A DNA stretch of 64,000 nt from Paraburkholderia unamae (GTDB lineage Bacteria; Pseudomonadota; Gammaproteobacteria; Burkholderiales; Burkholderiaceae). The notes under the pieces are model-generated. The model searched no databases. It was not told the DNA's origin and saw only the letters and a program-made list of their open reading frames with translations. Positions 8,020-18,063 of the stretch are shown piece after piece. The stretch spans positions 1 through 64,000 of the forward strand of contig NZ_QLSU01000007.1 in assembly GCF_003268775.1 (NCBI RefSeq), in the 5' to 3' direction. A program made the translations under genes and the position numbers. Numbering within the stretch: the stretch's first letter is position 1; each line of letters begins with the position of its first letter.

Positions 8020-8708
8020 GCACGACGCCCCTGCCGCTCGTGAGCGCACGCGCCCCGCGGCCCGCAGCGCTCCAGTACATCGTGATCGAAGGGCCGATCG
8101 GCGCGGGCAAGACCACGCTCGCCACGCGCCTCGCCGAACGCTGGTCGATGCAGACCCTCTTCGAATCGAACGCCGACAATCCGTTCCTGGAGCGCGTCTA
8201 TCGCGAAGCCGGTGCGTCCTCGCACGCGCTCGCCGCGCAGTTGCACGTCGCGCTGCAACGCGAACGGCTCGCGCACGACGTGGCCGCGCGCCGCGCCGCG
8301 GGCGTACCGCTCGTGACGAATTTTCTGGGCGAGCGCAACGACCTGTTCGCGCGCCTCACCTTGAGCGACGACGAACTGCCGCTCTTTCGCGCACTCGCCG
8401 CGCGTCTTGCCGTGAACGCGTCCGCGCCCGACCTCGTCGTCTATTTGCAGGCGAGCCCCGAGGTGCTCTACGCACGCATCCAGAAGCGCGCGGTGCCGCG
8501 CGAGCTGCATATCTCGGACGCGTTCCTGCGAGCGCTGTGCGACAGCTACAACGACTTTTTCTATCATTACGATCGTGCGCCGGTGTTGACCGTCGGCGCG
8601 GAGCATCTGGATCTGCCCGACTCCGATGCGGACCTTGCGCTGATCGCCGAACGTATCGAGACGATGCGCGGCCGCAAGGAATCGTTCGTCAAGGGCACGT
8701 CGCTATAG
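8016..8708 (+). CDS. Deoxynucleoside kinase
   Basis: A 230-residue P-loop kinase of the deoxyadenosine/deoxyguanosine kinase (dNK) family, which phosphorylates salvaged deoxynucleosides. It shows the Walker A motif GPIGAGKTT (26-34), a [14 protein letters not shown] segment for substrate binding, and a lid-type arginine-rich [10 protein letters not shown] stretch. The start overlaps the folK stop (ATGA). Which nucleoside it prefers cannot be read from sequence. It lies between folK and panB, a layout conserved in Burkholderiaceae. Confidence 0.9.
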   Translation: MSTTPLPLVSARAPRPAALQYIVIEGPIGAGKTTLATRLAERWSMQTLFESNADNPFLERVYREAGASSHALAAQLHVALQRERLAHDVAARRAAGVPLVTNFLGERNDLFARLTLSDDELPLFRALAARLAVNASAPDLVVYLQASPEVLYARIQKRAVPRELHISDAFLRALCDSYNDFFYHYDRAPVLTVGAEHLDLPDSDADLALIAERIETMRGRKESFVKGTSL

Positions 8709-8775
8709 CCGTCGCGCTGACGCGACCCGGCGACGCCGCCCCTCCCCGTTTTCCCCTTTCCCAACGGATTTCCCC

Positions 8776-9591
8776 ATGACTTACCTGCAGGAAACGAGCC
8801 GCAGCGCGGTCACCGTGCCCAAACTCCAGGCCATGCGCGACGCGGGCGAGCGCATCGCCATGCTGACCTGCTACGACGCGAGCTTCTCGGCGCTGTGCGA
8901 CCGCGCGGGCGTGGATACGGTGCTGATCGGCGACTCGCTCGGCAATGTGCTCCAGGGCCACACGACGACGCTGCCCGTCACCATCGACGACATCGCCTAT
9001 CACACGGCCTGCGTGGCGCGCGCGCAAACGAAGGCGCTGATCGTCGCCGATCTGCCGTTCGGCACCTTCGGCACGCCCGAAGACGCGTTCGCGAACTCGG
9101 TGAAGCTCATGCGCGCGGGCGCGCAGATGGTGAAGATCGAAGGCGGCGAATGGCTCGCGCCGACGGTGAAGATGCTGGTCGAGCGCGCCGTGCCGGTGTG
9201 CGCGCACATCGGTCTCACGCCGCAGTCGGTGCATGCGTTCGGCGGGTTCAAGGTGCAAGGCAAGAGCGACGCGGCCGCCACGCAACTGATTCGCGACGCG
9301 CTCGCGCTCCAGGAAGCGGGCGCGCAGCTCGTGGTGATCGAGGCCGTGCCCGCGGCGCTCGGCACGGAAGTCACGAGGCAACTGCGCATTCCGACCATCG
9401 GCATTGGCGCGGGTGTGGACTGCTCGGGCCAGGTGCTCGTGCTGCACGACATGCTCGGCATTTTCCCCGGCAAGCGCCCGCGCTTCGTGAAGGACTTCAT
9501 GACGGGCCAGCCCGATATCGAATCGGCCGTGCGGGCGTATGTGCAAGCCGTGAAGGAAGGCACGTTCCCCGGACCCGAGCACGTGTTCTGA
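8776..9591 (+). CDS. panB: 3-methyl-2-oxobutanoate hydroxymethyltransferase
   Basis: PanB transfers a hydroxymethyl group from methylene-tetrahydrofolate to alpha-ketoisovalerate, giving ketopantoate, the first step of pantothenate and CoA synthesis. The 271-residue protein is of normal length. [18 protein letters not shown] (from about residue 32) and [19 protein letters not shown] are family signatures and carry the metal-binding Asp. KIEGG and the later IGIGAG phosphate-binding loop of the TIM barrel are also present. A rho-independent terminator follows immediately. Its folate cofactor use matches the nearby folK. Confidence 0.97.
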   Translation: MTYLQETSRSAVTVPKLQAMRDAGERIAMLTCYDASFSALCDRAGVDTVLIGDSLGNVLQGHTTTLPVTIDDIAYHTACVARAQTKALIVADLPFGTFGTPEDAFANSVKLMRAGAQMVKIEGGEWLAPTVKMLVERAVPVCAHIGLTPQSVHAFGGFKVQGKSDAAATQLIRDALALQEAGAQLVVIEAVPAALGTEVTRQLRIPTIGIGAGVDCSGQVLVLHDMLGIFPGKRPRFVKDFMTGQPDIESAVRAYVQAVKEGTFPGPEHVF

Positions 9592-9619
9592 TCGGGCAAT
9601 CTCGCTTCGCTGAATGAAA

Positions 9620-9650
9620 AAGCGCGCTCCGGGGAGCGCGCTTCGTTTTT
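9620..9650 (+). terminator. Rho-independent terminator after panB
   Basis: A 10-bp stem (9620-9629 with 9634-9643, loop CGGG) is followed by CG and TTTTT. It lies between the convergent panB and pabB/pabC genes, and the A-run on its left side could also serve the leftward direction. Confidence 0.85.
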
Positions 9651-9669
9651 GTGGTTCGCGACAGCCGCT

Positions 9670-11565
9670 TCACTGCATCAAGCGCGCCGGCACCGCGCCG
9701 CGCAGTGCGTTGGTGATGAGCAAGGCTTCGGCGTTGAGGACGTCTTCGCGCGTGAGCACGCGCTCCTTCGCGCCAAACGATGCGTCGTCGAGCAGCACGC
9801 CGCGCATCACGCCCGGCAGCACGCCCGAGGCAAGCGGCGGCGTCCACCAGGCGCCCTCGAGCTTCACGAACACGTTCGAGCGGCCGCCTTCGGTCAGCTC
9901 GCCGCGCTCGTTGAAGAACAGCATGTCGAAGCCGCCCTGCGCCTCCGCCTCGCGCCAGGCGCGATCGAATTCGGCGCGGCGCGTGGTCTTGCGCAGCAAC
10001 AGCGCGTCGGCGGATTCGATCGGCGCAAAGCCGTGGTCCGGCGCGAGCAGCACGCCCACGGTGTCGTGCGCGAGCGGCGCGAGCGGCGCGCTTGTGAGCG
10101 TGGCCGCCCCGCTCTTGCCGAGCGCGAGGCGCACGCGGTGCGGCGCGCTTTCGTCGGCGAACGCGGCGCAAGCTTCGCCGATACGCGCGCGCAACGCCTC
10201 CACATCGCACGGAAAACCGAGCCACGCCGCGCTCGCCGCAAGCCGCGCGAGGTGGCGTTCGACATGGCGCACGCCGAGCGCGCGCGTCGCGAACATCGTT
10301 TCGAAGCATTCGATGCCGGGATCGGCTTCGGTCAGGAATCGGGCTTTCAAACGGCACTCCTCGTATTCGTCGGCGGCCACGCTGTCGAGCACGATGCCCG
10401 CGCCCACGCCCATCTCGCCGCGTCGCGTGGCGCCCGCGCCCTTGCCGGGCGCATCGAGCGTCAGCGTGCGGATCACGACCGAAAGGCAGAAGTCGCCGCA
10501 AGCGTCGCCTTCGCGAGGCGCGTCGAGCCAGCCTATCGTGCCCGTATAGAGCCCGCGCGGCGCGTGCTCCAACGCCTCGATCAGCTCCATCGTCCGGTGC
10601 TTGGGCGCGCCCGTGATCGAGCCGCACGGAAAGAGCGCGCGCAACGTGTCGGCGAATGTCGTGCCTTCGCGCAGCAACGCCTGAACGGTCGAGGTCATCT
10701 GCCAGACGGAGGCATAAGGCTCCACGCTGAATAGCGCCGGCACCTGCACCGAGCCCGTTTGCGCCACGCGCGAGAGATCGTTGCGCAGGAGATCGACGAT
10801 CATCACGTTTTCGGCGCGATTCTTCGGGTCGGTCGCGAGAAAGCGCTCGGCGGCGGCGTCCTGCGCGGCGTCCGACGAGCGCGCGGCCGTGCCCTTCATG
10901 GGTTTCGCGCGCAACGTCGTGCCGTGCTTCTCGACGAACAGCTCCGGCGAGCACGAGAGCACCCAACGCTCGCCCGGCAACGCGATCAGCGCGCCATAGC
11001 GCACGCGCTGACGCTCGCGCAGCCGCCGGTAAAGCGCGAGCGGCGAGCCGAACGCCTCGAAGCCGAGCCGATACGTGTAGTTGATCTGATACGACTCGCC
11101 CGCGCGCAAGGCGTCCTGCACGGCGGCGATGTCCTGTTCGAAACGCGCGCGATCGACCCCGATCGTCACACCCGCCACGCCCGCGGCCGCAGGGGCTTCA
11201 CAGCCCTCTTGCGCGGCGAGCCACACATCGGCCTCTTCGCGCGAAAGCTTCTCGCAGCGTTCGAACAATAAAAAACGCAGCGCGGCGTGGCCGTGCTGCG
11301 TTTGACTGGATGACGACGCTTCGTGCTTCGCGAATTCGAGCGCACGCCCGAACTCGTAGTCGCCGAGCACGAGCGCATGGCGTCCCGCGCTCAGTTCGGC
11401 GTTCGCTTGCGCGCACACCGCGTCGAGGTCCGCCGCGCGCTCGCATGCCAGCTCGCGCACGAACCCCGTATAGAGGCGGCTCGAACGGCTCGCCGCCGTC
11501 GAGTCGCCGTCGTCGAGCAGCGCGAAAACCGCCCCACCCGTCGCGCCACCAGGATTGACTGCCAT
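9670..11565 (-). CDS. pabB: Fused aminodeoxychorismate synthase component I / 4-amino-4-deoxychorismate lyase
   Basis: A 631-residue fusion of the two steps from chorismate to p-aminobenzoate for folate. Residues about 1-390 are PabB: KPMKGTA (221-227) corresponds to the P-I-K-G-T catalytic motif with its active-site Lys, and GSITGAPK (315-322) is the chorismate-binding signature. Residues about 400-631 are a PabC-like class IV PLP enzyme that starts near ECFETMFA and ends with the ELTEGGRSNVFVK and SGVLPGVMR segments typical of that fold. The fusion is common in Burkholderiales. The glutaminase PabA is not in the window. It lies downstream of dnaJ on the same strand with a 52-bp gap. Confidence 0.95.
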   Translation of the reverse strand: MAVNPGGATGGAVFALLDDGDSTAASRSSRLYTGFVRELACERAADLDAVCAQANAELSAGRHALVLGDYEFGRALEFAKHEASSSSQTQHGHAALRFLLFERCEKLSREEADVWLAAQEGCEAPAAAGVAGVTIGVDRARFEQDIAAVQDALRAGESYQINYTYRLGFEAFGSPLALYRRLRERQRVRYGALIALPGERWVLSCSPELFVEKHGTTLRAKPMKGTAARSSDAAQDAAAERFLATDPKNRAENVMIVDLLRNDLSRVAQTGSVQVPALFSVEPYASVWQMTSTVQALLREGTTFADTLRALFPCGSITGAPKHRTMELIEALEHAPRGLYTGTIGWLDAPREGDACGDFCLSVVIRTLTLDAPGKGAGATRRGEMGVGAGIVLDSVAADEYEECRLKARFLTEADPGIECFETMFATRALGVRHVERHLARLAASAAWLGFPCDVEALRARIGEACAAFADESAPHRVRLALGKSGAATLTSAPLAPLAHDTVGVLLAPDHGFAPIESADALLLRKTTRRAEFDRAWREAEAQGGFDMLFFNERGELTEGGRSNVFVKLEGAWWTPPLASGVLPGVMRGVLLDDASFGAKERVLTREDVLNAEALLITNALRGAVPARLMQ

Positions 11566-11617
11566 TGCTTTGACTACCTGCTACTTGCCTGCTGCGTGGT
11601 GACGCCGCAAAACGGCA

Positions 11618-12751
11618 TCAGTCGAAGAAGCTCTTCACGCGGTCGAACCAGCTCTTGCTTTGCGGGCTGTGGCGCGAGCCGCCTTCCACGAGCGACTTCT
11701 CGAATTGCTGGAGCAACTCGCGCTGGTGATCGGTGAGCTTGACCGGCGTTTCCACCTGGACATGCACGTACAGATCGCCGGCAATGCTCGAACGCAGGCC
11801 CTTGATGCCCTTGCCGCGCAGGCGGAACGTCTTGCCCGACTGCGTGCCTTCGGGCACCGTGAAGCTCGCACGGCCCGCCAGCGTCGGCACTTCGATCTCG
11901 CCGCCGAGCGCCGCCGTGGTGAACGGAATCGGCATCTGGCAGTGCAGGTCGTCGCCGTCGCGCTCGAACACCGCGTGCTGCTTGATGTGGATCTCGACGT
12001 ACAGATCGCCCGACGGCCCGCCGTTGATGCCAGGCTCACCGTTGCCGGCCGAGCGAATGCGCATGCCGTCGTCGATGCCCGCCGGAATCTTCACTTCGAG
12101 CGTCTTGGTTTCCTTCACCTTCCCTGCGCCGTGGCAGTTCGTGCACGGTTCGGGAATGTAGGAACCCGTGCCGTGGCACTTCGGGCAGGTCTGCTGGATG
12201 CTGAAAAAGCCTTGCGACATGCGCACCTGGCCCGAACCGTGACAGGTCGGGCAGGTTTCCGGCTTGGTGCCGGGCTTCGCGCCCGAGCCGTGACACACTT
12301 CACAGCCGCTCCAGCCCGGCACGCGAATTTGCGTCTCGTAGCCGTGCGCCGCCTGCTCCAGCGTGATTTCCATGCTGTAGCGCAGGTCCGCGCCGCGGTA
12401 CACCTGCGGGCCGCTGCGCTGGCCGCCGCGACCGCCCGCGGCCTGGCCGAAGATATCGCCGAAGATGTCGCCGAAAGCGTCCGCGAAGCCGCCAAAGCCC
12501 TGCGCACCGGCGCCGCCCATGTTGGGATCGACGCCCGCGTGGCCGTACTGGTCGTATGCCGCGCGCTTTTGCGAGTCCGACAGCATCTCGTAGGCCTCTT
12601 TGACCTCCTTGAAATGCTCTTCCGCATCCTTGTTGTCCGGATTGCGGTCGGGGTGATACTTCATCGCCAGCTTGCGATACGCCTTCTTGATTTCGTCGTC
12701 GCTCGCGTTCTTCGCGACGCCCAGAACCTCGTAGTAATCCCGTTTCGCCAT
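11618..12751 (-). CDS. dnaJ: Chaperone DnaJ (Hsp40)
   Basis: DnaJ delivers unfolded clients to DnaK and stimulates its ATPase. The 377-residue protein shows a J-domain (1-70) with HPD at 33-35, and a Gly/Phe-rich linker ([20 protein letters not shown]). It also has a zinc-binding region with four CxxCxGxG repeats (about 145-215: [32 protein letters not shown]) and a C-terminal client-binding domain. It is the last gene of the leftward grpE-dnaK-dnaJ cluster, 281 bp downstream of dnaK. Confidence 0.98.
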   Translation of the reverse strand: MAKRDYYEVLGVAKNASDDEIKKAYRKLAMKYHPDRNPDNKDAEEHFKEVKEAYEMLSDSQKRAAYDQYGHAGVDPNMGGAGAQGFGGFADAFGDIFGDIFGQAAGGRGGQRSGPQVYRGADLRYSMEITLEQAAHGYETQIRVPGWSGCEVCHGSGAKPGTKPETCPTCHGSGQVRMSQGFFSIQQTCPKCHGTGSYIPEPCTNCHGAGKVKETKTLEVKIPAGIDDGMRIRSAGNGEPGINGGPSGDLYVEIHIKQHAVFERDGDDLHCQMPIPFTTAALGGEIEVPTLAGRASFTVPEGTQSGKTFRLRGKGIKGLRSSIAGDLYVHVQVETPVKLTDHQRELLQQFEKSLVEGGSRHSPQSKSWFDRVKSFFD

Positions 12752-13032
12752 ATCGGTTCAACGCCGGCCGTGTGCTTCGCGGCCCACGCCGGCTCCTCTT
12801 GAATGCTGGATCTCGTGACCCGTTTGCCGTTCCTTCGAACATCCGCACGGGCGTTTTCACGCCGCGGCGGCCCCTGAAAGAGAACGGCCTCCATAAAACA
12901 AATGTGCCCGGAGAGCCGAACGGCTCGCCAGGCGCTTCAAAGCTGACACGCATCGTAACCGATGCGGCCGCTTTCGTAACGTCACGACCGCCCGCCGATC
13001 AGGCGAAACGGTCATGACCGCCACGAACCGAC

Positions 13033-14991
13033 TTAGTCCTTCTTGACTTCCTTGAACTCGGCGTCGACCACGTCGTCCGCGTTGTTCTGCGCGCCCTGCT
13101 CGGCCGCGCCCGCACCTGCGGCGCCCGCACCGGCTGCACCTGCCGCCCCGGCTTGCTGCGCTTGCATGTCGGCGTACATCTTTTCGCCGAGCTTCTGCGA
13201 AGCGGTGGACAGCGTCTCGACCTTCGCCTCGATCGTCGCCTTGTCGGCCGACGCGTTCTTCAGCGTTTCTTCGAGGTCCTTCAGCGCGGTTTCGATCGCT
13301 TCCTTCTCGCTGGCTTCGATCTTGTCGCCGTACTCGGCCACGGCCTTCTTCGTGCTGTGAACCAGCGCGTCGCCCTGGTTGCGCGCGTCGGCCAGCTCAC
13401 GCAGACGGTGATCTTCTTCCGCGTTCGCTTCGGCGTCCTTCACCATCTTCTCGATTTCGGCTTCCGAAAGACCCGAGTTCGCCTTGATCGTGATGCGGTT
13501 TTCCTTGCCGGTCGCCTTGTCCTTCGCGCCGACGTGCAGAATGCCGTTCGCGTCGATGTCGAAGCTCACTTCGATCTGCGGCACGCCGCGCGGTGCGGGC
13601 GGAATGCCTTCGAGGTTGAACTCGCCCAGCAGCTTGTTGCCCGCCGCCATTTCGCGTTCGCCCTGGAACACCTTGATCGTCACGGCCGACTGGCTGTCGT
13701 CCGCCGTCGAGTAGACCTGTGCGTGCTTGGTCGGGATCGTGGTGTTCTTGTTGATCATCTTCGTCATCACGCCGCCGAGCGTCTCGATACCGAGCGAGAG
13801 CGGGGTGACGTCGAGGAGCAGCACGTCCTTACGGTCGCCCGACAGAACCTGACCTTGAATCGCGGCGCCAACGGCCACGGCTTCGTCCGGGTTCACGTCA
13901 CGGCGCGGGTCCTTGCCGAAGAACTCCTTGACCTTCTCCTGCACCTTCGGCATACGCGTCTGGCCGCCGACGAGAATCACGTCGTCGATGTCGCTGACCT
14001 TCACGCCTGCGTCCTTGATCGCCACGCGGCACGGCTCGATGGTGCGCTCGATCAGTTCTTCGACCAGCGCTTCCAGCTTGGCGCGCGTGATCTTCAGGTT
14101 CAAGTGCTTCGGACCCGATGCGTCCGCCGTGATATACGGCAGGTTGATTTCGGTCTGCTGGCCCGACGAGAGTTCGATCTTGGCCTTTTCAGCGGCTTCC
14201 TTCAGGCGTTGCAGCGCGAGCACGTCCTTCGAGAGGTCGACGCCCTGCTCCTTCTTGAACTCGCCGATGATGTAATCGATGATGCGCTGGTCGAAGTCTT
14301 CGCCGCCGAGGAACGTGTCGCCGTTGGTCGAGAGCACTTCGAACTGCATTTCGCCGTCAACGTCCGCGATTTCGATGATCGAGATGTCGAACGTGCCGCC
14401 GCCCAGGTCGAACACGGCGATCTTGCGGTCGCCCTTTTCGGCCTTGTCCAGACCGAAGGCGAGCGCGGCTGCCGTCGGCTCGTTGATGATGCGCTTGACT
14501 TCCAGACCGGCGATGCGGCCAGCGTCCTTGGTAGCCTGACGCTGGCTGTCGTTGAAGTACGCGGGAACCGTGATCACGGCTTCGGTGACCGGCTCGCCGA
14601 GGTAGTCTTCAGCGGTCTTCTTCATCTTGCGCAGCACTTCGGCCGACACCTGCGACGGCGCGAGCTTCGAGCCATGCGCTTCGACCCAGGCGTCGCCGTT
14701 GTCGTGCTTGACGATCTTGTAGGGCATCAGGCCGATGTCCTTTTGCACTTCCTTCTCGTCGAAGCGGCGGCCGATCAGGCGCTTGACCGCGTACAGCGTG
14801 TTCTTCGGGTTGGTGACCGACTGGCGCTTGGCCGGCGCGCCGACCAGCACTTCGTTGTCGTCCATGTAGGCGATGATCGACGGCGTCGTACGGGCGCCTT
14901 CGGAATTCTCGATCACCTTGACCTGATTGCCTTCCATCAGCGCCACGCACGAGTTGGTGGTGCCGAGGTCAATACCAATGATTTTGCCCAT
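13033..14991 (-). CDS. dnaK: Chaperone DnaK (Hsp70)
   Basis: DnaK is the ATP-driven Hsp70 foldase. I place the start at 14991, giving 652 residues beginning [14 protein letters not shown], the invariant phosphate-1 loop. The frame is open for 43 more codons upstream, but that extension is not family-like. GGAGA about 12 bases upstream can serve as the ribosome binding site. The nucleotide-binding domain continues to about 385 ([10 protein letters not shown] and VGGQTRMP visible), followed by the [11 protein letters not shown] linker/substrate region and a lid ending in an Ala/Gly-rich tail and EFKEVKKD. A sigma32-like promoter lies at 15119-15146. Confidence 0.98.
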   Translation of the reverse strand: MGKIIGIDLGTTNSCVALMEGNQVKVIENSEGARTTPSIIAYMDDNEVLVGAPAKRQSVTNPKNTLYAVKRLIGRRFDEKEVQKDIGLMPYKIVKHDNGDAWVEAHGSKLAPSQVSAEVLRKMKKTAEDYLGEPVTEAVITVPAYFNDSQRQATKDAGRIAGLEVKRIINEPTAAALAFGLDKAEKGDRKIAVFDLGGGTFDISIIEIADVDGEMQFEVLSTNGDTFLGGEDFDQRIIDYIIGEFKKEQGVDLSKDVLALQRLKEAAEKAKIELSSGQQTEINLPYITADASGPKHLNLKITRAKLEALVEELIERTIEPCRVAIKDAGVKVSDIDDVILVGGQTRMPKVQEKVKEFFGKDPRRDVNPDEAVAVGAAIQGQVLSGDRKDVLLLDVTPLSLGIETLGGVMTKMINKNTTIPTKHAQVYSTADDSQSAVTIKVFQGEREMAAGNKLLGEFNLEGIPPAPRGVPQIEVSFDIDANGILHVGAKDKATGKENRITIKANSGLSEAEIEKMVKDAEANAEEDHRLRELADARNQGDALVHSTKKAVAEYGDKIEASEKEAIETALKDLEETLKNASADKATIEAKVETLSTASQKLGEKMYADMQAQQAGAAGAAGAGAAGAGAAEQGAQNNADDVVDAEFKEVKKD

Positions 14992-15118
14992 TTTTCTCAA
15001 ATCTCCAATTTTGATCGCTGTGCGGACGCCGCTTTCGCGCTGCTTTAAAACTTCACGCTCAACGCCGCGTGCTTCGTTTAGCGCGGCTAGTGTCCACAAA
15101 AATTCGGAACTGCTGCCC

Positions 15119-15146
15119 AAATAAGTGCCGAGACGGCGTTTTCAAG
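15119..15146 (-). promoter_or_regulatory. Probable sigma32 promoter of dnaK
   Basis: Read leftward, CTTGAAA (15146-15140) is followed after 14 bp by CTTATTT (15125-15119). The -35 is a full match to the heat-shock consensus; the -10 matches CCCATTT at five of seven positions. It ends 127 bp upstream of the dnaK start and uses the same spacing as the grpE promoter. Confidence 0.6.
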
Positions 15147-15228
15147 GGGTTCAGGCTATGCGTTCCATCATTTTTTTCAATCGGCGCCCCGTTTTGTCGC
15201 CCAGGCCGCCGATTGCCTTTCTTTCCGC

Positions 15229-15813
15229 TTACTTCGGTGCCGAAACGGTCACGAGCGCCGGACGCAGCACGCGGTCGGCGATCACATAGCCCTTTTGCAG
15301 CACGTTGACGACGGTGTTGGCTTCCTGCTCGGACGGCACCATCGAAATGGCCTGGTGACGGTGCGGGTCGAACTTCTCGCCCACCGGGTTGATCGCGAGG
15401 ACCTTGCCCTTCTCGAGCGCGCCGGTGAGTTGCCTGAGCGTGAGCTCGACGCCTTCGTTGACCTTGGCCAGATCGTCGGAGTTGTGCGCGAGCGCGGCTT
15501 CGAGGCTGTCCATCACCGGCAGCAGATGCTCGGCGAAGCTTTCGATGGCGAACTTGTGCGCCTTGGTGACGTCTTCCTGCGCGCGGCGGCGGACGTTTTC
15601 CGTCTCGGCCTTGGCGCGGACGAAGGCGTCCTGCAATTCGGCGATCTTCGCCTGGGCTTCCGCCAGCGCGGCAGCGTTCTGGTCCACGCCGCCTTGCGTT
15701 GCCTGCTCGGCAGCTTCGGCCGCCTGTGGCTGGCCAGCCGGCGCCTGGGCTTGCGACGCCTCGTCCGCGGGCGTGGGGTTCTGGCTCGTCGGGTTCTCTT
15801 GCGTGTTTTCCAT
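15229..15813 (-). CDS. grpE: Nucleotide exchange factor GrpE
   Basis: GrpE promotes ADP release from DnaK. The preferred start at 15813 gives 194 residues opening [13 protein letters not shown]; 14 extra in-frame codons upstream look non-coding. After an acidic, Gln/Ala-rich disordered N-terminus comes the long coiled coil ([20 protein letters not shown]) and the conserved segment [16 protein letters not shown]. The C-terminal beta-domain ends with [17 protein letters not shown]. It is first in the grpE-dnaK-dnaJ cluster and has its own sigma32-type promoter upstream. Confidence 0.97.
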   Translation of the reverse strand: MENTQENPTSQNPTPADEASQAQAPAGQPQAAEAAEQATQGGVDQNAAALAEAQAKIAELQDAFVRAKAETENVRRRAQEDVTKAHKFAIESFAEHLLPVMDSLEAALAHNSDDLAKVNEGVELTLRQLTGALEKGKVLAINPVGEKFDPHRHQAISMVPSEQEANTVVNVLQKGYVIADRVLRPALVTVSAPK

Positions 15814-16218
15814 GTCGCTGAACGTCGTTGAATAGTAAAAAAGGGAACAAAGCATCGGGCGCGTTGCCGCCGCCCTTTCCGCCGCGCCGCCGGCTGTTGC
15901 GCCAGCGCGACAGATGCTTCATACATCGGGACAGCACATGGGTGCCGGATCGCTTGTTTCAAGGCCTTCCGGCGTTTTTTTATACAGGGATCAAGGCGCC
16001 GAAACTGCCCGTTACAACCATTACCGCAGTGCCGCAAGAATGAAATTGAGTACGGGCCAACCCTGACCTACACTCAGGAACAGGTGCTGCTCATGGCGTG
16101 TTTACCCTGAGTGCGGCACCGTACCGAATGGGCCTGGGATTAGCAAATTTTTAGCCAACAAACTCGCTAACCAGGCCTCGAAACTGGCCGTTTTGCAGCA
16201 ATCCCAAGGGGGAGTACC
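15814..16218. other. grpE upstream region, 405 bp
   Basis: Holds the grpE heat-shock promoter at its left side. The rest, 15964-16218, is between divergent genes and includes a locally AT-rich stretch around 16140-16165. I find no CIRCE operator (TTAGCACTC-N9-GAGTGCTAA) here or before dnaK. Confidence 0.6.
15936..15963 (-). promoter_or_regulatory. Sigma32 heat-shock promoter of grpE
   Basis: Read leftward, CTTGAAA (15963-15957), a 14-bp spacer, then CCCATGT (15942-15936) closely fits the sigma32 consensus (CTTGAAA, spacer near 13-15, CCCCATNT). It lies about 123 bp upstream of grpE. Confidence 0.8.
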
Positions 16219-16380
16219 GTGAAACTGACCTTTGCCATATCGGTGGTCGCGCTGGTACTCATCGCCGGAACCACGACCATCTGCATGTCAGGCGCCGTGA
16301 ACGAAAACACGACGGAGTACGGTGGCGTGCACGCCACGATGGAAGCGCTGTTCAACCCTCACGCGAAAGTTTGTCGATAG
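16219..16380 (+). CDS. Small predicted membrane protein, 53 residues
   Basis: A short open frame from GTG 16219 to TAG 16378-16380, preceded by a strong AAGGGGGAG ribosome binding site about five bases upstream. The product begins MKLTFAISVVALVLIAG, a single hydrophobic segment of about 18 residues, and continues with a short polar tail rich in Asn/Thr/Glu and ending in VCR. It could be a one-pass inner-membrane peptide or an exported peptide. I do not recognise a family. Its 3' end overlaps the convergent S4-domain gene by 29 bp, which argues some caution. Confidence 0.5.
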   Translation: MKLTFAISVVALVLIAGTTTICMSGAVNENTTEYGGVHATMEALFNPHAKVCR

Positions 16381-16759
16381 TGCGGCGGTCGCGCTTGGTC
16401 GGCCTGCCCTGCAACACGGCGGCCGGCTCCCGAAAGAGCCGCCGCCGCTCCTGTTCGGCCGTGCGCCGCTCGCGCCCGGCCGCGGTTTCCGCATAAAGCG
16501 TTTGCGCAACGCTGGCGGGGCCGCGCACGTCGCAAATGCCCAGCACTTCCACTTCCCACACCACGTGATCGATCTCGAATTCCACGAGGTCGCCCACGCG
16601 CACGTCCTTCGACGCCTTCACGGCGTCGCCGCGAATGCGCACGTGGCCCTTGTTCACGGCGTCCGAGGCGAGCGAGCGCGTCTTGAAGAAGCGCGCCGCC
16701 CAGAGCCACTTGTCGATGCGCAACCGCGCGCCAGGTTCAGTCGAGATCTTGTAGTTCAT
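16352..16759 (-). CDS. S4-domain RNA-binding heat-shock protein (HslR/Hsp15-like)
   Basis: A 135-residue protein with an N-terminal S4 RNA-binding domain (RIDKWLWAARFFKTRSLASD, about residues 14-33, then VRIRGDAVKASKDVRVGD) and a basic C-terminus with RPTKRDRRTIDKL. This is the Hsp15/HslR layout, whose E. coli member binds free 50S subunits carrying nascent chains and helps recycle them. The ATG at 16759 gives the family-like MNYKIS start. It lies 35 bp downstream of hemH on the same strand, so the two are probably cotranscribed. Confidence 0.88.
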   Translation of the reverse strand: MNYKISTEPGARLRIDKWLWAARFFKTRSLASDAVNKGHVRIRGDAVKASKDVRVGDLVEFEIDHVVWEVEVLGICDVRGPASVAQTLYAETAAGRERRTAEQERRRLFREPAAVLQGRPTKRDRRTIDKLSREG

Positions 16760-16794
16760 CAGATGCTTTCCGGATGAGCCGCCGAGGTGGCCAC

Positions 16795-17862
16795 TCAGGC
16801 CACCGCGCCGGCGCTCGCCGCGGCCTGCACGGGCCAGCCCTGCAAGTGCTGCGCAACGATCTCGCCCAGCGCCGAAATCCATGCGGGCGAAGCGTTCAGG
16901 CACGGAATGCGGTGGAATTCCTTGCCGCCGCCGTGCAGGAATTCGTCGCGCACCTCCATGCCGATTTCCTCGATGGTTTCGAGGCAGTCGGCCGTGAAAC
17001 CGGGGCAAAACACGTCGGCGCGCCGCACGCCGCCCGCGCCCAGCTCGCGCAGCGTCGGCGCCGTGTACGGCTGGAGCCACTGCGCGCGCCCGAAACGCGA
17101 CTGGAACGTGACCCGGCACTCCACCGGCGTCAGCTCCAGCGCGTGCGTGAGCAGCGCGGCGGTCTGCTGGCACTGGTCGTGATACGGGTCGCCGAGGTCG
17201 AGCGTACGGCTCGGCACGCCGTGAAAGCTCAGCACGAGGCGATCGCCCGCGGCGAAATCGGGCTTGCCGTGTGCGTGCCAGTACTGGTGCACCTGGGCCG
17301 CGAGCGCCGCGATATAGGCCGGATGGTCGTGATAGCCGCGCACCGTGCGGATTTCCGGCTGGTTGCGCATGCGCCGCAGCGCGACGAACGCCGCGTCGAA
17401 CGCCGTGGCCGTGGTCGACGCCGAATATTGCGGGTACATCGGCATGAGCAGGATGCGTTCCGCGCCCGCCAGCTTGAGCTGGTTGAGCATCGCCGGGATG
17501 TCGGGCGTGCCGTAGCGCATCGCGTAGTCGACGAGCACCGTGTAGTCGTTGATCTGTAGCAGATGGCGCAGGCCGTCGGTCTGCTTTTGCGTGTGCACGC
17601 GCAGCGGCGAGCCCTCGGGCGTCCACACCGCCGCGTACTTTTTCGCCGACGAGCGGCCGCGCAGCGGCAGGATCAGCGCGCGCAGGATGACCTGCCAGAT
17701 GGGCGCCGGAATCTCGACCACGCGCGGATCGGAGAGGAACTGCGCGAGATAGCGGCGCACGGCGCGCGGCGTGGGCGCGTCCGGCGTGCCCAGATTGATG
17801 AGCAGCACGGCGACGCGATGCGCCGCGGCGGACTGCGAAGGCCGCTCCAGGTCGAAACGCAT
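16795..17862 (-). CDS. hemH: Ferrochelatase
   Basis: HemH inserts Fe2+ into protoporphyrin IX, the last step of protoheme synthesis, at the inner face of the membrane. Visible features are [12 protein letters not shown] near the N-terminus, [21 protein letters not shown] with the catalytic His, and [18 protein letters not shown] with the second-site Glu residues. I choose the ATG at 17862 (355 residues). The upstream in-frame ATG at 17907 lies only nine bases after a TATAAT box, so a transcript from that promoter would scarcely include it, although a leaderless longer form cannot be excluded. Confidence 0.95.
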   Translation of the reverse strand: MRFDLERPSQSAAAHRVAVLLINLGTPDAPTPRAVRRYLAQFLSDPRVVEIPAPIWQVILRALILPLRGRSSAKKYAAVWTPEGSPLRVHTQKQTDGLRHLLQINDYTVLVDYAMRYGTPDIPAMLNQLKLAGAERILLMPMYPQYSASTTATAFDAAFVALRRMRNQPEIRTVRGYHDHPAYIAALAAQVHQYWHAHGKPDFAAGDRLVLSFHGVPSRTLDLGDPYHDQCQQTAALLTHALELTPVECRVTFQSRFGRAQWLQPYTAPTLRELGAGGVRRADVFCPGFTADCLETIEEIGMEVRDEFLHGGGKEFHRIPCLNASPAWISALGEIVAQHLQGWPVQAAASAGAVA

Positions 17863-17916
17863 AGGCGAGTCAGTGGCGCCACGCTTTTCGCGCGGCAACG
17901 GTTGCATGAAACAAGC

Positions 17917-17944
17917 ATTATAGCGGGCGCCCCTGGCGGGCCAA
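17917..17944 (-). promoter_or_regulatory. Sigma70-type promoter of hemH
   Basis: Read leftward, TTGGCC (17944-17939), a 16-bp spacer and a perfect TATAAT (17922-17917). The predicted start of transcription falls near 17910, giving a leader of about 45 bases to the ATG at 17862. Confidence 0.6.
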
Positions 17945-18063
17945 CCGGGTGGCGCCGCGCCGCCGTTCGCGGGCTCGCCGCACGTTGGCCGTTCGGCTAA
18001 TGGCGCGCAACGCGGCTTTCGGCGACGATCTCAGGAAAGGCGGGGGTGGCCCCGGCCCGGCGC

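Noticed and set aside
5932..8049. A 705-codon open frame on the minus strand opposite pcnB and folK
   Set aside because: The plus strand has clear pcnB and folK; the reverse frame is the usual mirror of third-position GC in this genome and has no recognisable domain.
15178..15215. Inverted repeat CAATCGGCG/CGCCGATTG between grpE and dnaK
   Set aside because: Read in the direction of transcription it is followed by an A-run, not T residues, so it is not a normal terminator; a role in processing is possible but unsupported.
15814..16218. CIRCE element for HrcA
   Set aside because: No TTAGCACTC-N9-GAGTGCTAA match even with several mismatches; AT-rich TTAGC sequences near 16140 are coincidental.
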